From Ascidia mentula (lineage: Eukaryota; Chordata; Ascidiacea; Phlebobranchia; Ascidiidae), in the NCBI GenBank assembly GCA_947561715.1, contig OX387197.1, forward strand, positions 26,190,266 through 26,254,265: a stretch of 64,000 nt of DNA. The letters run 5' to 3'. The notes below the pieces were generated by a model, which saw only the letters and a program-made list of their open reading frames with translations, did not search any database and was not told where the DNA came from. A program made the translations under genes and the position numbers. Shown here piece after piece: positions 37,301 through 50,231 of this stretch. Every line of letters begins with the position of its first letter. The stretch's first letter is position 1.

Positions 37301-37858
37301 TGATTGTTTGCCGAAAACGCATGTTTGAAACCATGGTGGCTGATGTACGGCGAAATGAACTAAATTTGAGAGTTGTCGGCCTGTGATTTCGACATTTTTA
37401 TATCAAGCGACTTGAAATTTTGCACACAAATATTAGATGCCAGTACAAAACGAGCAATGAAAACCAAATTGGCGTATGTCCTTTAGTTTTTTTTTCGTAA
37501 ACGAAAACGTATGTTTGAAACTATGGTGGCTAAGGTTCGGCGAAATGAACTAAATTTGACAGTTGTCCGCCTGTGATTTCAACATTTTTATATCAAGCGA
37601 CTCGAAATTTTGCACACAAATATAAGATGTCAGTACAAAACGAGCAATGAAAACCAAATTGGCGTATGTCCTACAGAATTTGATTGTTTGCCGAAAACGC
37701 ATGTTTAAAACAATGGTGGCTAAAGTTCGGCGATATGAACTAAATTTGACAGTTGTCCGCCTGTGATTTCAACATTTTGATATCAAGCGACTCGAAATTT
37801 TGCACACAAATATAAGATGTCAGTACAAAACGAGCAATGAAAACCAAATTGGCGTATG
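34334..37858. repeat. Higher-order satellite duplication, copy 2
   Basis: Matches 30726-34250 with no differences noticed at the landmark positions checked. Past about 37859 it diverges from copy 1 (TCTTATAG instead of TCCTACAG). Confidence 0.85.
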
Positions 37859-38819
37859 TCTTATAGAATTTGATAGTTTGCCGAAAACGCATGTTTGAAA
37901 CCATGGTGGCCAAAGTTCGGCGAAATGAACTAAATTTGACAGTTGTCAGCCTGTGATTTCAACATTTTTGTATCAAGCGACTCAAAATTTTGCACACAAA
38001 TATAAGATGCCAGTACAAAACGAGCAATGAAAACCAAATTGGCGTATGTCCTACAGAATTTGATTGTTTGCCGAAAATGCATGTTCAAAACCATGATGGC
38101 TAAAGTTCGGCGAAATGAACTAAATTTGACAGTTGTCCGCCCGTGATTTCAACATTTCTATATCAAGCGACTTGAAATTTTGCACACAAATATTAGATGC
38201 CAGTACAAAACGAGCAATGAAAACCAAATTGGCGTATGTCCTATAGAATTTGATTGTTTGCCGAAAACGCATGTTTGAAACCATGGTGGCTGAGGTACGG
38301 CGAAATGAACTAAATTTGAGAGTTGTCCGCCTGTGATTTCAACATTTTTATATCAAGCGACTCCAAATTTTGCACACAAATATAAGATGCCAGTACAAAA
38401 CGAGCAATGAAAACCAAATTGGCGTATGTCCTATAGAATTTGATTGTTTGCCGAAAACGCATGTTTGAAACCATGGTGGCTGAGGTAAGGCGAAATGAAC
38501 TAAATTTGACAGTTGTCCGCCTGTGATTTCGACATTTTTATATCAAGCGACTTGAAATTTTGCACACAAATATTAGATGCCAGTACAAAACGAGCAATAA
38601 AAACCAAATTGGCGTATGTCCTTTAGAATTTTATTCGTAAACGAAAACGTATGTTTGAAACTATGCTGGCTATTGTTCGGCGAAATGAACTAAATATGAC
38701 AGTTGTCCGCCTGTGATTTCAACATTTTTACATCAAGCGACTTGAAATTTGCACACAAATATAAGATGCCAGAACAAAACGAGCAGTGAAAACCAAATTG
38801 GTGTAGGCTATGTTGCAGG

Positions 38820-41800
38820 TCCGTAACAAAATTTTGTTCCTGATAACACTTTGCGTAACAAGATTTTGCTCCAACAAATACTTTTTCTAACAAAATTTTA
38901 TTCCAACCAACACTTTTTCGTGACAAATTTGTATTACAATTTATTTAAATCCGATGACTTTTGCAACTTAAAATATGTTCCTAGCAAACATATCGTGTCA
39001 CAAAATTTTGTTCCAACTAACACTTTTCCGTAACAAAATTTTGTTCCAGCTAACACTTTTCCGTAACAAAATTTTACTACAGCTATCGCTTTATGTGAGC
39101 TAAATTTATTTAAATCCGATTATTTTGGCAACTTAAAGTATCTTTCTAGTTAACACTTCTTGTAACAAAATTTTGTTCCTGCCAACATTTTTCGTAACAA
39201 AATTTTGTTCCAACTAACGCTTTTCGTAACGAAATTTTGTTCCAGCTAACACTTTTTGTAACAAAATTTTGTTCCAGCTAACACTTTTCCGTAGCCAAAT
39301 TTTTTTACAGCTATCGCTTTATGTGAGCTAAATTTATTTGAAACCGATCATTTTGGCAACTTAAAGTATGCTCTTAGCCAACATTTCGCTTAACAAACTT
39401 TTTTTCCAACTAACGCTTTTCGTAACGAAATTTTGTTCCAGCTAACGCTTTTCGTAACGAAATTTTGTTCCAGCTAACGCTTTTCGTAACGAAATTTTGT
39501 TCCAACTAACGCTTTCCGTAACAAAATTTTGTTACAGCTATCGCTTTATGTGAGGTAAATTTAATAAAAAACCGATCATTTTGGCAACTTAAAGTATGCT
39601 CTTAGCCAACATTTCGCTTAATAGAATTTTGTACCAACTAACGCTTTTCGTAACGAAATTTTGTTCCAACTAACGCTTTTCGTTACGTAATTTTGTTCTA
39701 GCTAACACTTTTCGTAACAAAATTTTGTTCCAGCTAACGGTTTTCGTAACGAAATTTTGTTCCAGCTAACACTTTTCGTAACGAAATTTTGTTCCAACTA
39801 ACGCTTTTCGTAACGTAATTTTGTTCCAACTAACGCTTTTCGTAACAAAATTTTGTACCAACTAACGCTTTTCGTAACGAAATTTTGTTCCAACTAACGC
39901 TTTTCGTAACGTAATTTTGTTCCAACTAACGCTTTTCGTAACAAAATTTTGTACCAACTAACGCTTTTCGTAACGAAATTTTGTTCCAGCTAACGCTTAT
40001 CGTAACGAAATTTTGTTCCAGCTAACAATTTTCCGTAACAAAATTTTCTGACTGCTGTCGCTTTTTGTGAGCTAAATTTATTTAAAACCAATCATTTTGG
40101 CAACTTAAAGTATGCTCTTAGCCAACATTTCGCGTAACAAAATTTTGTACCAACTAACGCTTTTCGTAACGTAATTTTGTTCCAGCTAACGCTTTTCGTA
40201 ACGTAATTTTGTTCCAGCTAACGCTTTTCGTAACGAAATTTTGTTGCAACTAACACTTTTCGTAACGAAATTTTACGGCAATTAACACTTTTCGTAACGA
40301 AATTTTGTTGCAACTAACGCTTTTCGTACGAAATTTTGTTCCAGCTAACGGTTTTCGTAACGAAATTTTGTTCCAGCTAACGCTTTTCGTAACGAAATTT
40401 TGTTCCAGCTATCACTTTTCGTAACGAAATTTTGTTGCAACTAACGCTTTTCTTAACAAAATTTTGTTCCAACTAACGCTTTTCGTAACGTAATTTTGTT
40501 CCAGCTAACGCTTTTCGTAACGTAATTTTGTTCCAGCTAACGCTTTTCGCAACAAAATTTTGTTTCAACTAACGCTTTTCGTAACGTAATTTTGTTCCAG
40601 CTAACGCTTTTCGTAACGAAATTTTGTTCCAGCTAACGGTTTTCGTACGAAATTTTGTTCCAGCTAACACTTTTCGTAACGCAATTTTGTTCCAACTAAC
40701 ACTTTTTGTAACGAAATTTTGTTCCAGCTAACAGTTTTCCGTAACAAAATTTTCTTACAGCTGTCGCTTTTTCTGAGCTAAATTTATTTAAAACCGATCA
40801 TTTTGGCAACTTAAAGTATGCTCTTAGCCAACATTTCGAGTAACAAAATTTTGTTCCTACTAACAGTTTTCCGTAACCAAACTTTGTTCCAACTAACGCT
40901 TTTCGTAACGAAATTTTGTTCCAACTAACACTTTTTGTAACGAAATTTTGTTCCAGCTAACAGTTTTCCGTAACAAAATTTTCTTACAGCTGTCGCTTTT
41001 TCTGAGCTAAATTTATTTAAAACCGATCATTTTGGCAACTTAAAGTATGCTCTTAGCCAACATTTCGAGTAACAAAATTTTGTTCCTACTAACAGTTTTC
41101 CGTAACCAAACTTTGTTCCAACTAACGCTTTTCGTAACGAAATTTTGTTCCAGCTAACGCTTTTCGTAACGAAATTTTGTTCCAGCTAACAGTTTTCCGT
41201 AACAAAATTTGCTTACTGCTGTCGCTTTTTGTGAGCTAAATTTATTAAAAACCGATCATTTTGGCAACTTAAAGTATGCTCTTAGTCAACATTTCGCGTA
41301 ACAAAATTTTGTTCCAACTAACGCTTTTCGTAACGAAATTTTGTTCCAATTAACACTTTTTGTAACAAAATTTTGTTCCAGCTAACAGTTTTCCGTAACG
41401 AAATTTTCTTACAGCTGTCGTTTTTTGTGAGCTAAATTTATTAAAAAACCGATCATTTTGGCAACTTAAAGTATGCTCTTAGCCAACATTTCGAGTAACA
41501 AAATATTGTTCCTACTAACAGTTTTCCGTAACCAAACTTTGTTCCAACTAACGCTTTTCGTAACGAAATTTTGTTCCAACTAACGCTTTTCGTAACGAAA
41601 TTTTGTTCCAGCCAACACTTTTCGTAACGAAATTTTGTTCCAACTAACGCATTTCGTAACGAAATTTTGTTCCAGCTAACACTTTTTGTAACGAAATTTT
41701 GTTCCAATTAACACTTGTAACAAAATTTTGTTCCAGCTAACAGTTTTCCGTAACCAAATTTTCTTACAACCGACGGTTTTTGTGAGCTAAATTTATTAAA

Positions 41801-42622
41801 AACCGATCATTTTGGCAACTTAAAGTATGCTCCTGGCCAACATTTCGAGTAACAAAATTTTGTACCAACTGACGTTTTTCGTAACGAAAGTTTGTACCAA
41901 TTAACGCTTTTCGTAACGAAATTTTGTTCCAGCTAACACTTATTGTAACAAAATCTTGTTCCAGCTATTCCGTAACAAAATTTTCTTACAGCTGTCCCTT
42001 TCTGTGAGCTAAATTTATTCAAAAACCGATGATTTTGGCAACTTAAAGTATGCTCCTAGCTAACACTTCGTGTAACAAAATTTTGTTCCAGCTAACACTT
42101 TTCGTAACAAAGTTTTCTGACAACTATCGCTTTTTGTGAGCTAATATTGAAAACCGATGATTGTTGCAACTTAAAGTAGCTTATGCTCCTAGCCAACATT
42201 TCGATTATCAAAATTTTGTTCCAGCTAACACTTTTCGTAACAAAATCTTGTTCCCAATAACATTTTTGTGACGTATTTTCTTCCAATTAACAGTTTTGCA
42301 TCAAAATTGTGTTACAGCTAACACTTTTGGTAACGAGATCTAATTCGTATGTTTTCAGCATCTATGTACGAATTTAACATTCAAAATCTTGAAAATATAT
42401 CATAAAAATTCTCTCTGTCGCCATCTAATGAAAAAAAAATATGGTAACAAAATTTTTTGTTCCAGCCAATTTAACGATATTTTTCTGTTCAAAAAATTTT
42501 GTTACGACATACCAGAAATTTTTGTAACTTGTAACAAAATTCGGAACAAAATTTTTGTTCCGAAACGAAATTGTCCAATTTGGAACGAAATTTTGTTACT
42601 CGGAACGGTTTTGCTAACGGTA
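38820..42622. repeat. 32-bp minisatellite array with interspersed second-order block
   Basis: The basic unit is CGTAACGAAATTTTGTTCCA followed by GCTAACGCTTTT (32 bp, for example starts at 39421 and 39453). The ACAAAATTTTGT form contains the perfect palindrome AACAAAATTTTGTT. Roughly every 200-500 bp a non-unit block appears: GAGCTAAATTTATT, ACCGATCATTTTGGCAACTT, AAAGTATGCTCTTAGCCAAC (near 39090, 39320, 39550, 40065, 40775, 41005, 41230, 41430, 41785, 42005, 42140). Three units make 96 nt, so 32-residue periodic frames appear; they have no sign of being genes. Confidence 0.93.
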
Positions 42623-43059
42623 TTTCAGAGTTAATGGAAAATTGCATTATGAACCATTACCTTATGTGAGAATCGTGTCCTGTGCCCAAACGTGACGAGA
42701 TATCAGTAATTATTTTTGCAAGGCAGAAAACTGTACATAAAATAAAATTGCTTTTATAAACTTTCGATTGCTCTCCAGAAATTGGTAAAATCCCTGAGGT
42801 ATTACAGCAGACTTGATCAAAACAAGTTTCACGCTGAGGGAGATGACGTAATATGATGTTTATTGATTCTCCATACAGAGTTGATGGGATCACTTCCAAA
42901 AAAACATCCCTGCAACCAACAAACCAAATAAACAGTGGATTGGAAAGAATAATTGAATGACCAGTAAATAATTTATCGCACACAAAAGCAATAGCAACCT
43001 TTTGTTGTTTATGACGTCACAAATTAACTTGGGCCGATTCTTCAAAGCAGCCAACTCCA

Positions 43060-43240
43060 TTCACCGTCACACAGGCCATTGTTTGCTCATCTGCAGCTCC
43101 CCGCGCGGTTCTGTTTGTCATCTCGTAAGCCTGTTTGCGCCCGCCCAGTCGACCGCGCAATTACACGCGTTGTCATGGCGACGCTTAGTCACGCCGCCAG
43201 CGCCTCTACAGAGATTTTATTAACCGGGAATCCCAACCAG
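43060..43240. promoter_or_regulatory. GC- and CpG-rich upstream region of the 43.7-kb gene
   Basis: This stretch (CCCCGCGCGG, GCGCCCGCCC, CGACCGCGC, CGCCGCCAGCGCC) is far more GC-rich than its AT-rich surroundings and lies 0.5-0.6 kb before the plus-strand gene at 43706. A promoter is a reasonable guess. Confidence 0.4.
43169..43182. promoter_or_regulatory. X-box-like (RFX) site
   Basis: GTTGTCATGGCGAC: two half-sites GTTGTC and GTCGCC (reverse complement) around AT, close to the RFX consensus. It lies within the GC-rich upstream region of the gene at 43706. Confidence 0.35.
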
Positions 43241-43705
43241 CGCCGCGTGTAGCTTGCTTCGATATACTCGATCTGTTTGCGTGTTTGGAGTTTTCAAGAC
43301 ACGACCGCAAAGCAGCTACAGTTCTGTTGAGAGAAATGGGAAGATGTTATTCAATGTGGGTTGACTTGTCTAGTGTCGGGATTGTGTTTATTCTCGAAAC
43401 AACATTAAACCTGGCCTCGATATAAAACCCGCGCACAGTGAGTTGCGGAAGGTGGTTCAAGTATTTGGGTTTTGCAAGTGAGACGTGCAGAGGAAGACAT
43501 TGCGATTCTAAATTAGAAATCAATAGAATGTGTTATAAATCTAGAGTGCCCAGATGCTTTGTGTCGCGGTACAGGCGATTGCATTGAATGTCTGTGATTA
43601 TTGCATTCATTTTATTGCTTTTTTACCTTTTTGTAGCTCAGGGAAACATTTGCGAAAAACATCCCTTCAGTTAGGTACGTTTATAAAATTGCTTTCAGCT
43701 TCACC

Positions 43706-46062
43706 ATGACAACTGCAAGCGGATGGGCTTATTACTACCGTAAGTACATCAAATAATTGAAAACACCGTGCATATTCGCCACTAACGATTTACAATTACC
43801 ATTAATTCTACAACGCATGACGGTCGAAGTGCGTGCTTTGGTTAAACCTATTACCGTTACCCGGTGAATTGCTTCAATGAAAAAGTGCTCCGGAAACTGT
43901 GAGGTTCTTGTCCTTGTTTATGAATATCTACATTGTGTTGGGCTTCTGGAAAGCATTTTCAACGTTTACGGTGTTTATCCGCTACTGTTGTTTGGCAAGA
44001 AATTGCTTTCAAGTTAATAAAACACAATCCCAGTGATTGAAATACAGTTACATGTTCCGATACAAAAGTCTTACTGTAAGTCCATTGTGTTGTGCAAGGG
44101 ATTCGTCCGACCACCGACCACATGGACACACTTCGTCTCTATAAGGATTACAAGTTCTACTGGGACAAGCATCGGATTCCCGGAGAAACCAAAATCAATG
44201 AAGTTCTCTGGGAGGACACATGGGTGAGTCGACCCTCGTTATTTGTCAGAAACCAGCGTACCTAAATCATGAGCAGGTTCCGAAAGTTTCGGAAGACAAA
44301 CTAAATATAACGGTTGCTTGGTTGCTTGGTTGCTTTTGCCACCAGGCGTAATATTACTGATGATTTGAAGCGTGGCAGTTAATCTTGTCAAAGCCTATTT
44401 TGTGTTCAACAGTTTTCAACGGTTGAGCAAAATACTTTGTGGTTTGTAACTTTGGCAAAAACACAACAGCCTAGAAAAAAAGGTTTCCGGTCAAACTAAA
44501 TACATTATGTTGGACTGAGTATTTGTCCATTATAATGAGGTCATTAACAATTGAAAACGTAATGTATTTTCTGTGTACGTTTTTAAATGCACTTTCAGGT
44601 TATCAACGGTAGCACAATGAACATTACCTTAAACGAGGTACCTGCATAATAAACCCGACGAAATTTTAGAGAAAAGATTAAACAACTTTCGCTTTGGCAC
44701 ACAGGAGTTAAGCTTGTCTCGAACTCCCGGGCAAACCATAACCTTTTAAACCGATAAAAAAGATTGTAGGCACTTACCGCAACTTGCCACGCGTGTGTCT
44801 TAATGGTTCCAAAACCTTGTAAAGTTTGTTGATATTGCGTTGCGACGAGCGAATATAAATAGACCGGGGGTTTGGTCGCCCGTAAACACGCGGCTATGCT
44901 CTCATACCTATGCCAAAGACAAGCTATGTGGCAAACTTACCAAAAAACATTATTGTGACAATTTTGTTCATCGCTAAAGTATGGTTTTAAGTAAATGCGG
45001 CACTTTGCAGTGCGGTCCACACCAGTGGTTTGATAAAAGCTTTAATTTGATATTGAGCTCCGCCGAAATTGGTGCACGATAATGTTAATACGAGGTTTTT
45101 TGGTATCATATTTGGGAAGACATCGGTATGATAAAGTCTGTCGATTGGGATCAAAGGAAACGTTCTTTGAAACTAGTGGGTGTTTGCGTTTTGATGGGTT
45201 TAGCTTTGGCCAGCTCGGCCATAAAACGGCATATCGTCCTATGCGACTCAGCAACTAGCTGTGATCCTGTGGCAGACGGTACTTCTCCTTAAGGAAATCA
45301 CCTTTACATGGGCGCCTGACTCGATAATCCTTATGGTTAAATCAGTGTCCATGCCGTTTTATTTTGCATATTTATTGGTCATATGCGTTTAAGTTTTCTG
45401 TTTGTGCCTAAAATAAAATTGAATTGATGAAATCACTTCTGATCACATTGCCTCTCTCCAGTGGAAAGCAAATTCCCCCTTCAGAAGCCAGAGACGACTT
45501 CCACCCATCAGCAAGAAAAACCACAAGACACGCGAAAAGTCATCATCTCCGAATCGGGAGGCTCCGTCTTCCCCAGACCAGGATAAATCCAATGATAAAC
45601 AGGTGAAAAATGGGTTTTACGCTGCAAGATAAAATTACGTTTTGTTGGTTTGATTAGTCAAGAAATTGTCAAAAATAACGCGAAAGCCGCCTAGCAAACG
45701 CTCTGTAAAAAAGTTGTTTGTTTGCGAAATTTGGCTGAAAAAAGCACACAGTGCTGAACGCAAAAACGCAAAAACAGTTTGACCAGATTTTTGTTTCAAA
45801 GTCGTGTTTCATGTTTGTTAGAACAAGTAGTATTTATTTATGAAAAGGTTTTGTTTATCAGAAAACCTCCACACTTCCGAGCATCACGCCTTCGAGTATT
45901 GTTTCCGTCTCTACAAATGACGCCATAGAGGAGAAGTCCGAAAAAACTGGCATCATCGTTCCCAGTATCGAAAAGACACGTGACGACGGCGAAACGTCAT
46001 CGAGTGCTTCAAGCAGGAGTTCGAGTCGATCCAGCACTGAGGCGGAAATCACAGTTTCCTGA
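43706..46062 (+). CDS. Small four-exon Ser/Lys-rich protein of unknown function
   Basis: Exons 43706-43739, 44099-44223, 45462-45602 and 45862-46062 with phases 1,0,0 give 166 residues. The N-terminal third is aromatic-rich and probably structured: GWAYYYRIRPTTDHMDTLR, LYKDYKFYWDKHRIPGE, NEVLWEDTWW. The rest is polar and disordered, with a SSSASSRSSSRSSTEAE stretch near the C-terminus. No signal peptide or membrane segment. I do not recognise the family; aromatic N-termini of this kind occur in small ciliary microtubule-associated proteins and an RFX-like site lies upstream, but that is only a hint. An AG at 43697-43698, seven bases before the ATG, is an acceptor for either a 5' UTR intron or a spliced leader. 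AATAAA is at 46193. Confidence 0.72.
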
Positions 46063-46192
46063 CATTTTGCTTTCAACCAGAGTTGGCGTTTCCGTTTCAA
46101 AACTCCTGTATAAACCCTAACCGTCTTTTAACCGTTTTAATTTCATATAAGCCGACGACTTTTACTTAAATTTTGTGGTAGTTTCGTTTTTC

Positions 46193-46198
46193 AATAAA
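46193..46198 (+). terminator. Poly(A) signal of the 43.7-kb gene
   Basis: AATAAA, 131 bp after the stop codon, followed by a second overlapping AATAAA-like run. Confidence 0.5.
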
Positions 46199-49100
46199 TA
46201 AAATTGAATTTTGACTTTCTGTTACTTCATTACGTTGTTGTGAACGCTAAGAAGATTTACCACTTTAAAAGAGCACTTGACTCCTCTGCAGCGTATGACT
46301 AAAACATTAGTTTTATTTACGCAAATTGTTTGGATGTTTTTTTTACATTTTCACATTAGATGTCACACATGAAGACTATGTTTACATTATTTTATAGCAC
46401 TTGGTAATCGAACTTGGAAACAATTTGTGGGCAAGAATTGCCAGAAGAGCAGTATGACGCAATAATCGATCCCAGAAGAGCAGTATGACGCAATATATGA
46501 TTTTCATGTTTTTAGATTTGAGCAATGACAACAAATCAACTTCACTCAACAGTAAATTCATTCAAGTCCTCTTCCCTTTGCTGGTAGCATATATGAAATG
46601 TATGCTTTAACCTATGATGGAGCTGCAGTGATTATTGTGTTGACAACAATTGTTCCTGCATGACTACCGATATATACAGAATAAAGAATTACAGAACGAG
46701 TTCCCAACTGTTTTGTCGTTTGGTAGCAGAATAACATAAAAACAGAAAATATGTCTTCAAAAACCTGGAAACCTGGAATATTTCTATATATTTGTTAGAA
46801 AGGCTTGCGTAATAGCTGTAGAGGGATCTGACCCTCGGATGGACATTGTTTATTTATCTGCGACAGCAAATTGTTTTAGTTCGTGTATATAGTGAAGCAA
46901 TAAACCTCTGATTTACATCAGCAGGTTTTATTTTGAAACATCGATTTCGCTTATGTAGGTTACCAAACTTCAAACAAACTTCAAACAGAGGCCTTTTCAA
47001 TATGTTTGCTACTGGCGGGTCGTCACATTCGAGCAAGCGCCAAACCACCTTCTGGGACCAATAATTTGTTTTGAATATTTGTATCTGTCATAAATTTGGT
47101 GCTGTTTAGCGTGAAAGTAATTAAAATCAAACGTCACAGGGTCTGTGGTGGCGACCTTTCAAATATTTATGTACAAGGTCACCTTGGGTCATCATAGGAA
47201 GGATTTGCTGTTGCCTCCCTAGCTTGCTGTTCCCTAGTGAGTCATACTCTGGTTTACACAATTTACGCAACAAAAACTCTACTTTACCGAAACTACGCTT
47301 CCACTGCGCCTCCGGTGGTCACAGTTCAGATGGTAAACATTCGAATAGATGGAGGTAAAGAGCAGTTGAATAAAGAAAGAGATGTTCAAAAAGATGGGTG
47401 AGCGATTAGCAACAGCGCGCGACCGATGTACAATGCGAAAAAAAATTAATCGGGATTCGTGCCCAGAATATTCTGGGTTCAAATCTCGGTGTGGGAAAGG
47501 TACTTTTGTATGACCTTGCCGGCATGTATTTCTACAACGTAAAACTTCTACCTGCATAAAGCAGAAAAGTTGCTTTTATTTATTCAGTCATAAATGGATC
47601 CAAGGTTATCAAATGTAAATAAAATTAAACCGAAGGAAAGCTGCTCGTCAGCAGTAAAATGTTCCCTGAGGGCAACTCGACAGATGTTTAAACATAATTC
47701 TGCCAGTAGAGGAAAAGGTTGGTAGCGTTCTGCTTATCAGGGTTCTTTTGCCGTAAAATTATTGTAAACCGTTTCATGGTAACCCTGAGTTTGATATATG
47801 ACAGTGGGGCTGTTGCATTTCAAATTAAAGAAAAAAATTCGCGTTCAAGATTACTGCCAATCTATTCGACAGATTGGCCAAGCTAACAAAGTTTATTGTA
47901 AAAACATAATTTTGTATTTTTATTAACATGTTTTTTTTGACGATAAATTGCCTTACAATTAATTCGCAATACTTTATCAATGTAATAACTATTATTCAGC
48001 CATTTTTAATAAACATGAATTTGCACTAAAATTTGCATATTAATAATTTGAAATTATCACAATACAAATAACAAAGGAAAATGTACGTAATTGTGTAACC
48101 TCTTCACGAAGGTCGAAGATTGCAGAGATACGAATCGATTATCCCTGCAGTATGCTGTAGGGCCCGGTTGCGAATATTTTATCGCGAAAATTCGGTATGC
48201 TGGTAAAAGTCACGACTTCCGATCCGTAGAACGGCAAGGCGAGGAAGGTCATTTGAAGGTCACAGAAGTTGCAACGACGCATCGAGTGAAAGTTAGTCAT
48301 TATCGCTTGTACTGCTTCGGTAGCCATCAATCTAATTGAACGAATATCACCACGCAGCATGGTCTGCGTAAATGCTAAAATCTTTTCATCGTGACTTTAA
48401 TCCCGAAAATGTTCGTAATACGGTTAGTTTAAAGGAAAACACAATGTTTTTGACTGATCAAACTAAACTGAAAACCCATTATGAAGTTTTACGTATGCTT
48501 GCCAAATGAAGCAAGGCACCTTTAAGCAGAAAGCAGAACGTTTGGTTTCCTTCTTTGTGTCACTTAGCCTTAAGGCACGAGTAGAATTATCGCAGCATCC
48601 GCACAGATTCTAATCAACTCATCACGAATAAAGTGTGAAGGTCTGTATACGATCTTTGTGCGACGTATAAGTTGGATCTAGGTTTCGTTTAAACCAGCAT
48701 TGAAAGGTAAAACAATTTTGTTTTTGTGTTGTTCTGTCTAGTGTTAAACTTTTATCAGTGCAAGAACGCCGGTTCAACACCAATCCCAGGCTGCTAAGAC
48801 CCCACATTGCGTCATAAAACACGATTATTAAATGCAGGTCTGACATTGATGTTTTTTGTAAGTAGCGAGAAAAAAAAGGTTTCATGACTTGAAAGTTTCA
48901 TGATAATTATGTTACACGATAGAGTTATCACATATGTATTAGATTTCTCGAGTCATAAAATCAAAATTAATTTTTTCGGAAAAAGCAAAATATGTCGTCA
49001 ATATACTGAGCCAAGTTTTTCATCAAGTTTTATTTGGGAAATTTCCGAAGTTTGTTAAAAAACTTCTGCAGAAAATTCCTATCAGATATTTCCAAGTGAG

Positions 49101-50180
49101 TGTGGCCAAATCCAGTTCCTTAACCGTGTAAGTCGCTTAAGATTAAAGGTGTGTTTGCATGTGTCAGAACCCGATTTAACACTTAGTGTGTTTATTGAAC
49201 AGAAGACCGGCGTGTTTCATACGTCACGTATAGCTCCGGGAAAAATGCGGTCTAAAGAAATTCTTTGCACATGGCACGAAGCTGAGATCGCTTTGAAAAT
49301 CAGGCGCGTGTTAAGCGTGTTCAGGGCAGACGTAAGAGACAAAAGTGTTGCAACAATACAAAGAATTAAAAGCAGGAAAGCGTAACGTTGCTAGCGAATA
49401 AGATGAGAAAATCCGCAACAAATTAATTTCGCAATATTAAAAACTTTGCGTCTGAACACGATTTATTCCATGAATATCGTGTTTCATTCAACAAAACGCA
49501 TCATCAATTCTAAAAATAATCAAACAGTAAAAGAAAAACGTAAAAGAAATTTCGTTTGCACACAAAGTTTTTAAGATTGTGAATTTAAAGTTTTCAGCTG
49601 TCTTACGCAAGTGTCATTGGAATAAGGTTGGTTTCGTGAAAGGAACCTTTTCAATGCTACTAAAATAAATGAACTTTAGGTGAAAAAATATATGAACACA
49701 ATGTACGCAAAACGTTCAAATTGAATAGGACGTTTTATAAATTATTTTTTTCTTGTATTTTACTATGAAGGAACTGATGATTCCCACAGGGCGAAACATA
49801 TATTCCTAACAACGGCCAGGCTAATCCTGTTGTTAAACGCTAGTGCTTTGTGTGCATCTTGCCATTATGGGAACGTGGTATTCCAGATAATTTAGCCTAA
49901 AGCAATATTAGGAATGAGTTTATTGCAGCGAAAGCCTCTACTGTCAGAAGATGGTCTTTTGGCTGTCGGTGAATTTCAAACCGTTGTTGCGTAAACTTGA
50001 GACATAGTAGGAATCGAATATGCTGATCATGCCGAAGTAAACGTTTCAAACACCACTGTGTTGATAATCAGTGCTTAGAGAAGACTGAGTTACAGCAAGG
50101 CATGCACATGATTTCCATATTAGTATTGGCTTTTCTATTCCCACTAGTTAACTCCAGGTTATTAGCATCTATTTAAGACA
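46199..50180. other. Intergenic region with a SINE copy and a short direct repeat
   Basis: No exon supported. CCAGAAGAGCAGTATGACGC is repeated at 46441 and 46472. A SINE copy is at 47400-47515. The remainder is AT-rich without recognisable features. Confidence 0.45.
47400..47515 (+). mobile_element. tRNA-derived SINE copy 2
   Basis: TGAGCGATTAGCAACAGCGC (A-box-like region), AATCGGGATTCGTGCCCAG and GGGTTCAAATCTCGG (B box) align in order with the copies at 27160-27250 and 62945-63035. Confidence 0.6.
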
Positions 50181-50231
50181 ATGTATTGCGGGCTTTTCAC
50201 ACACAACGCTTTTTTACGTACAGCGATAACA

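Larger units (their letters stand above)
29735..38810. repeat. 190-bp satellite array, about 48 units
   Basis: A unit with landmarks GCGAAATGAACTAAATTTGA, TATATCAAGCGACT, TTTTGCACACAAATAT and TTGCCGAAAACGCATG recurs every 190 bp (for example TGGCTAAGGT at 30121, 30311, 30501). A 189-bp version (TTTTTTATCAAG instead of TTTTTATATCAAG) also occurs. Because 189 is divisible by 3, dimers of 379 bp leave 117-codon frames open on the minus strand; these are by-products, not genes. A distinctive variant with CTTTAGTTTTTTTTTCGTAA occurs near 31216, 31975, 33113 and 33872 and again 3,608 bp later. The first unit (29735-29926) is the most diverged. Confidence 0.95.

Noticed and set aside
29735..38810. 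CRISPR-like array
   Set aside because: Whole units are repeated without unique spacers, and the sequence is eukaryotic satellite DNA.
41453..41707. Periodic frame with 32-residue repeats (EQNFVTKSVSWNKI)
   Set aside because: Produced by three 32-bp minisatellite units per 96 nt; purely a by-product of the repeat.
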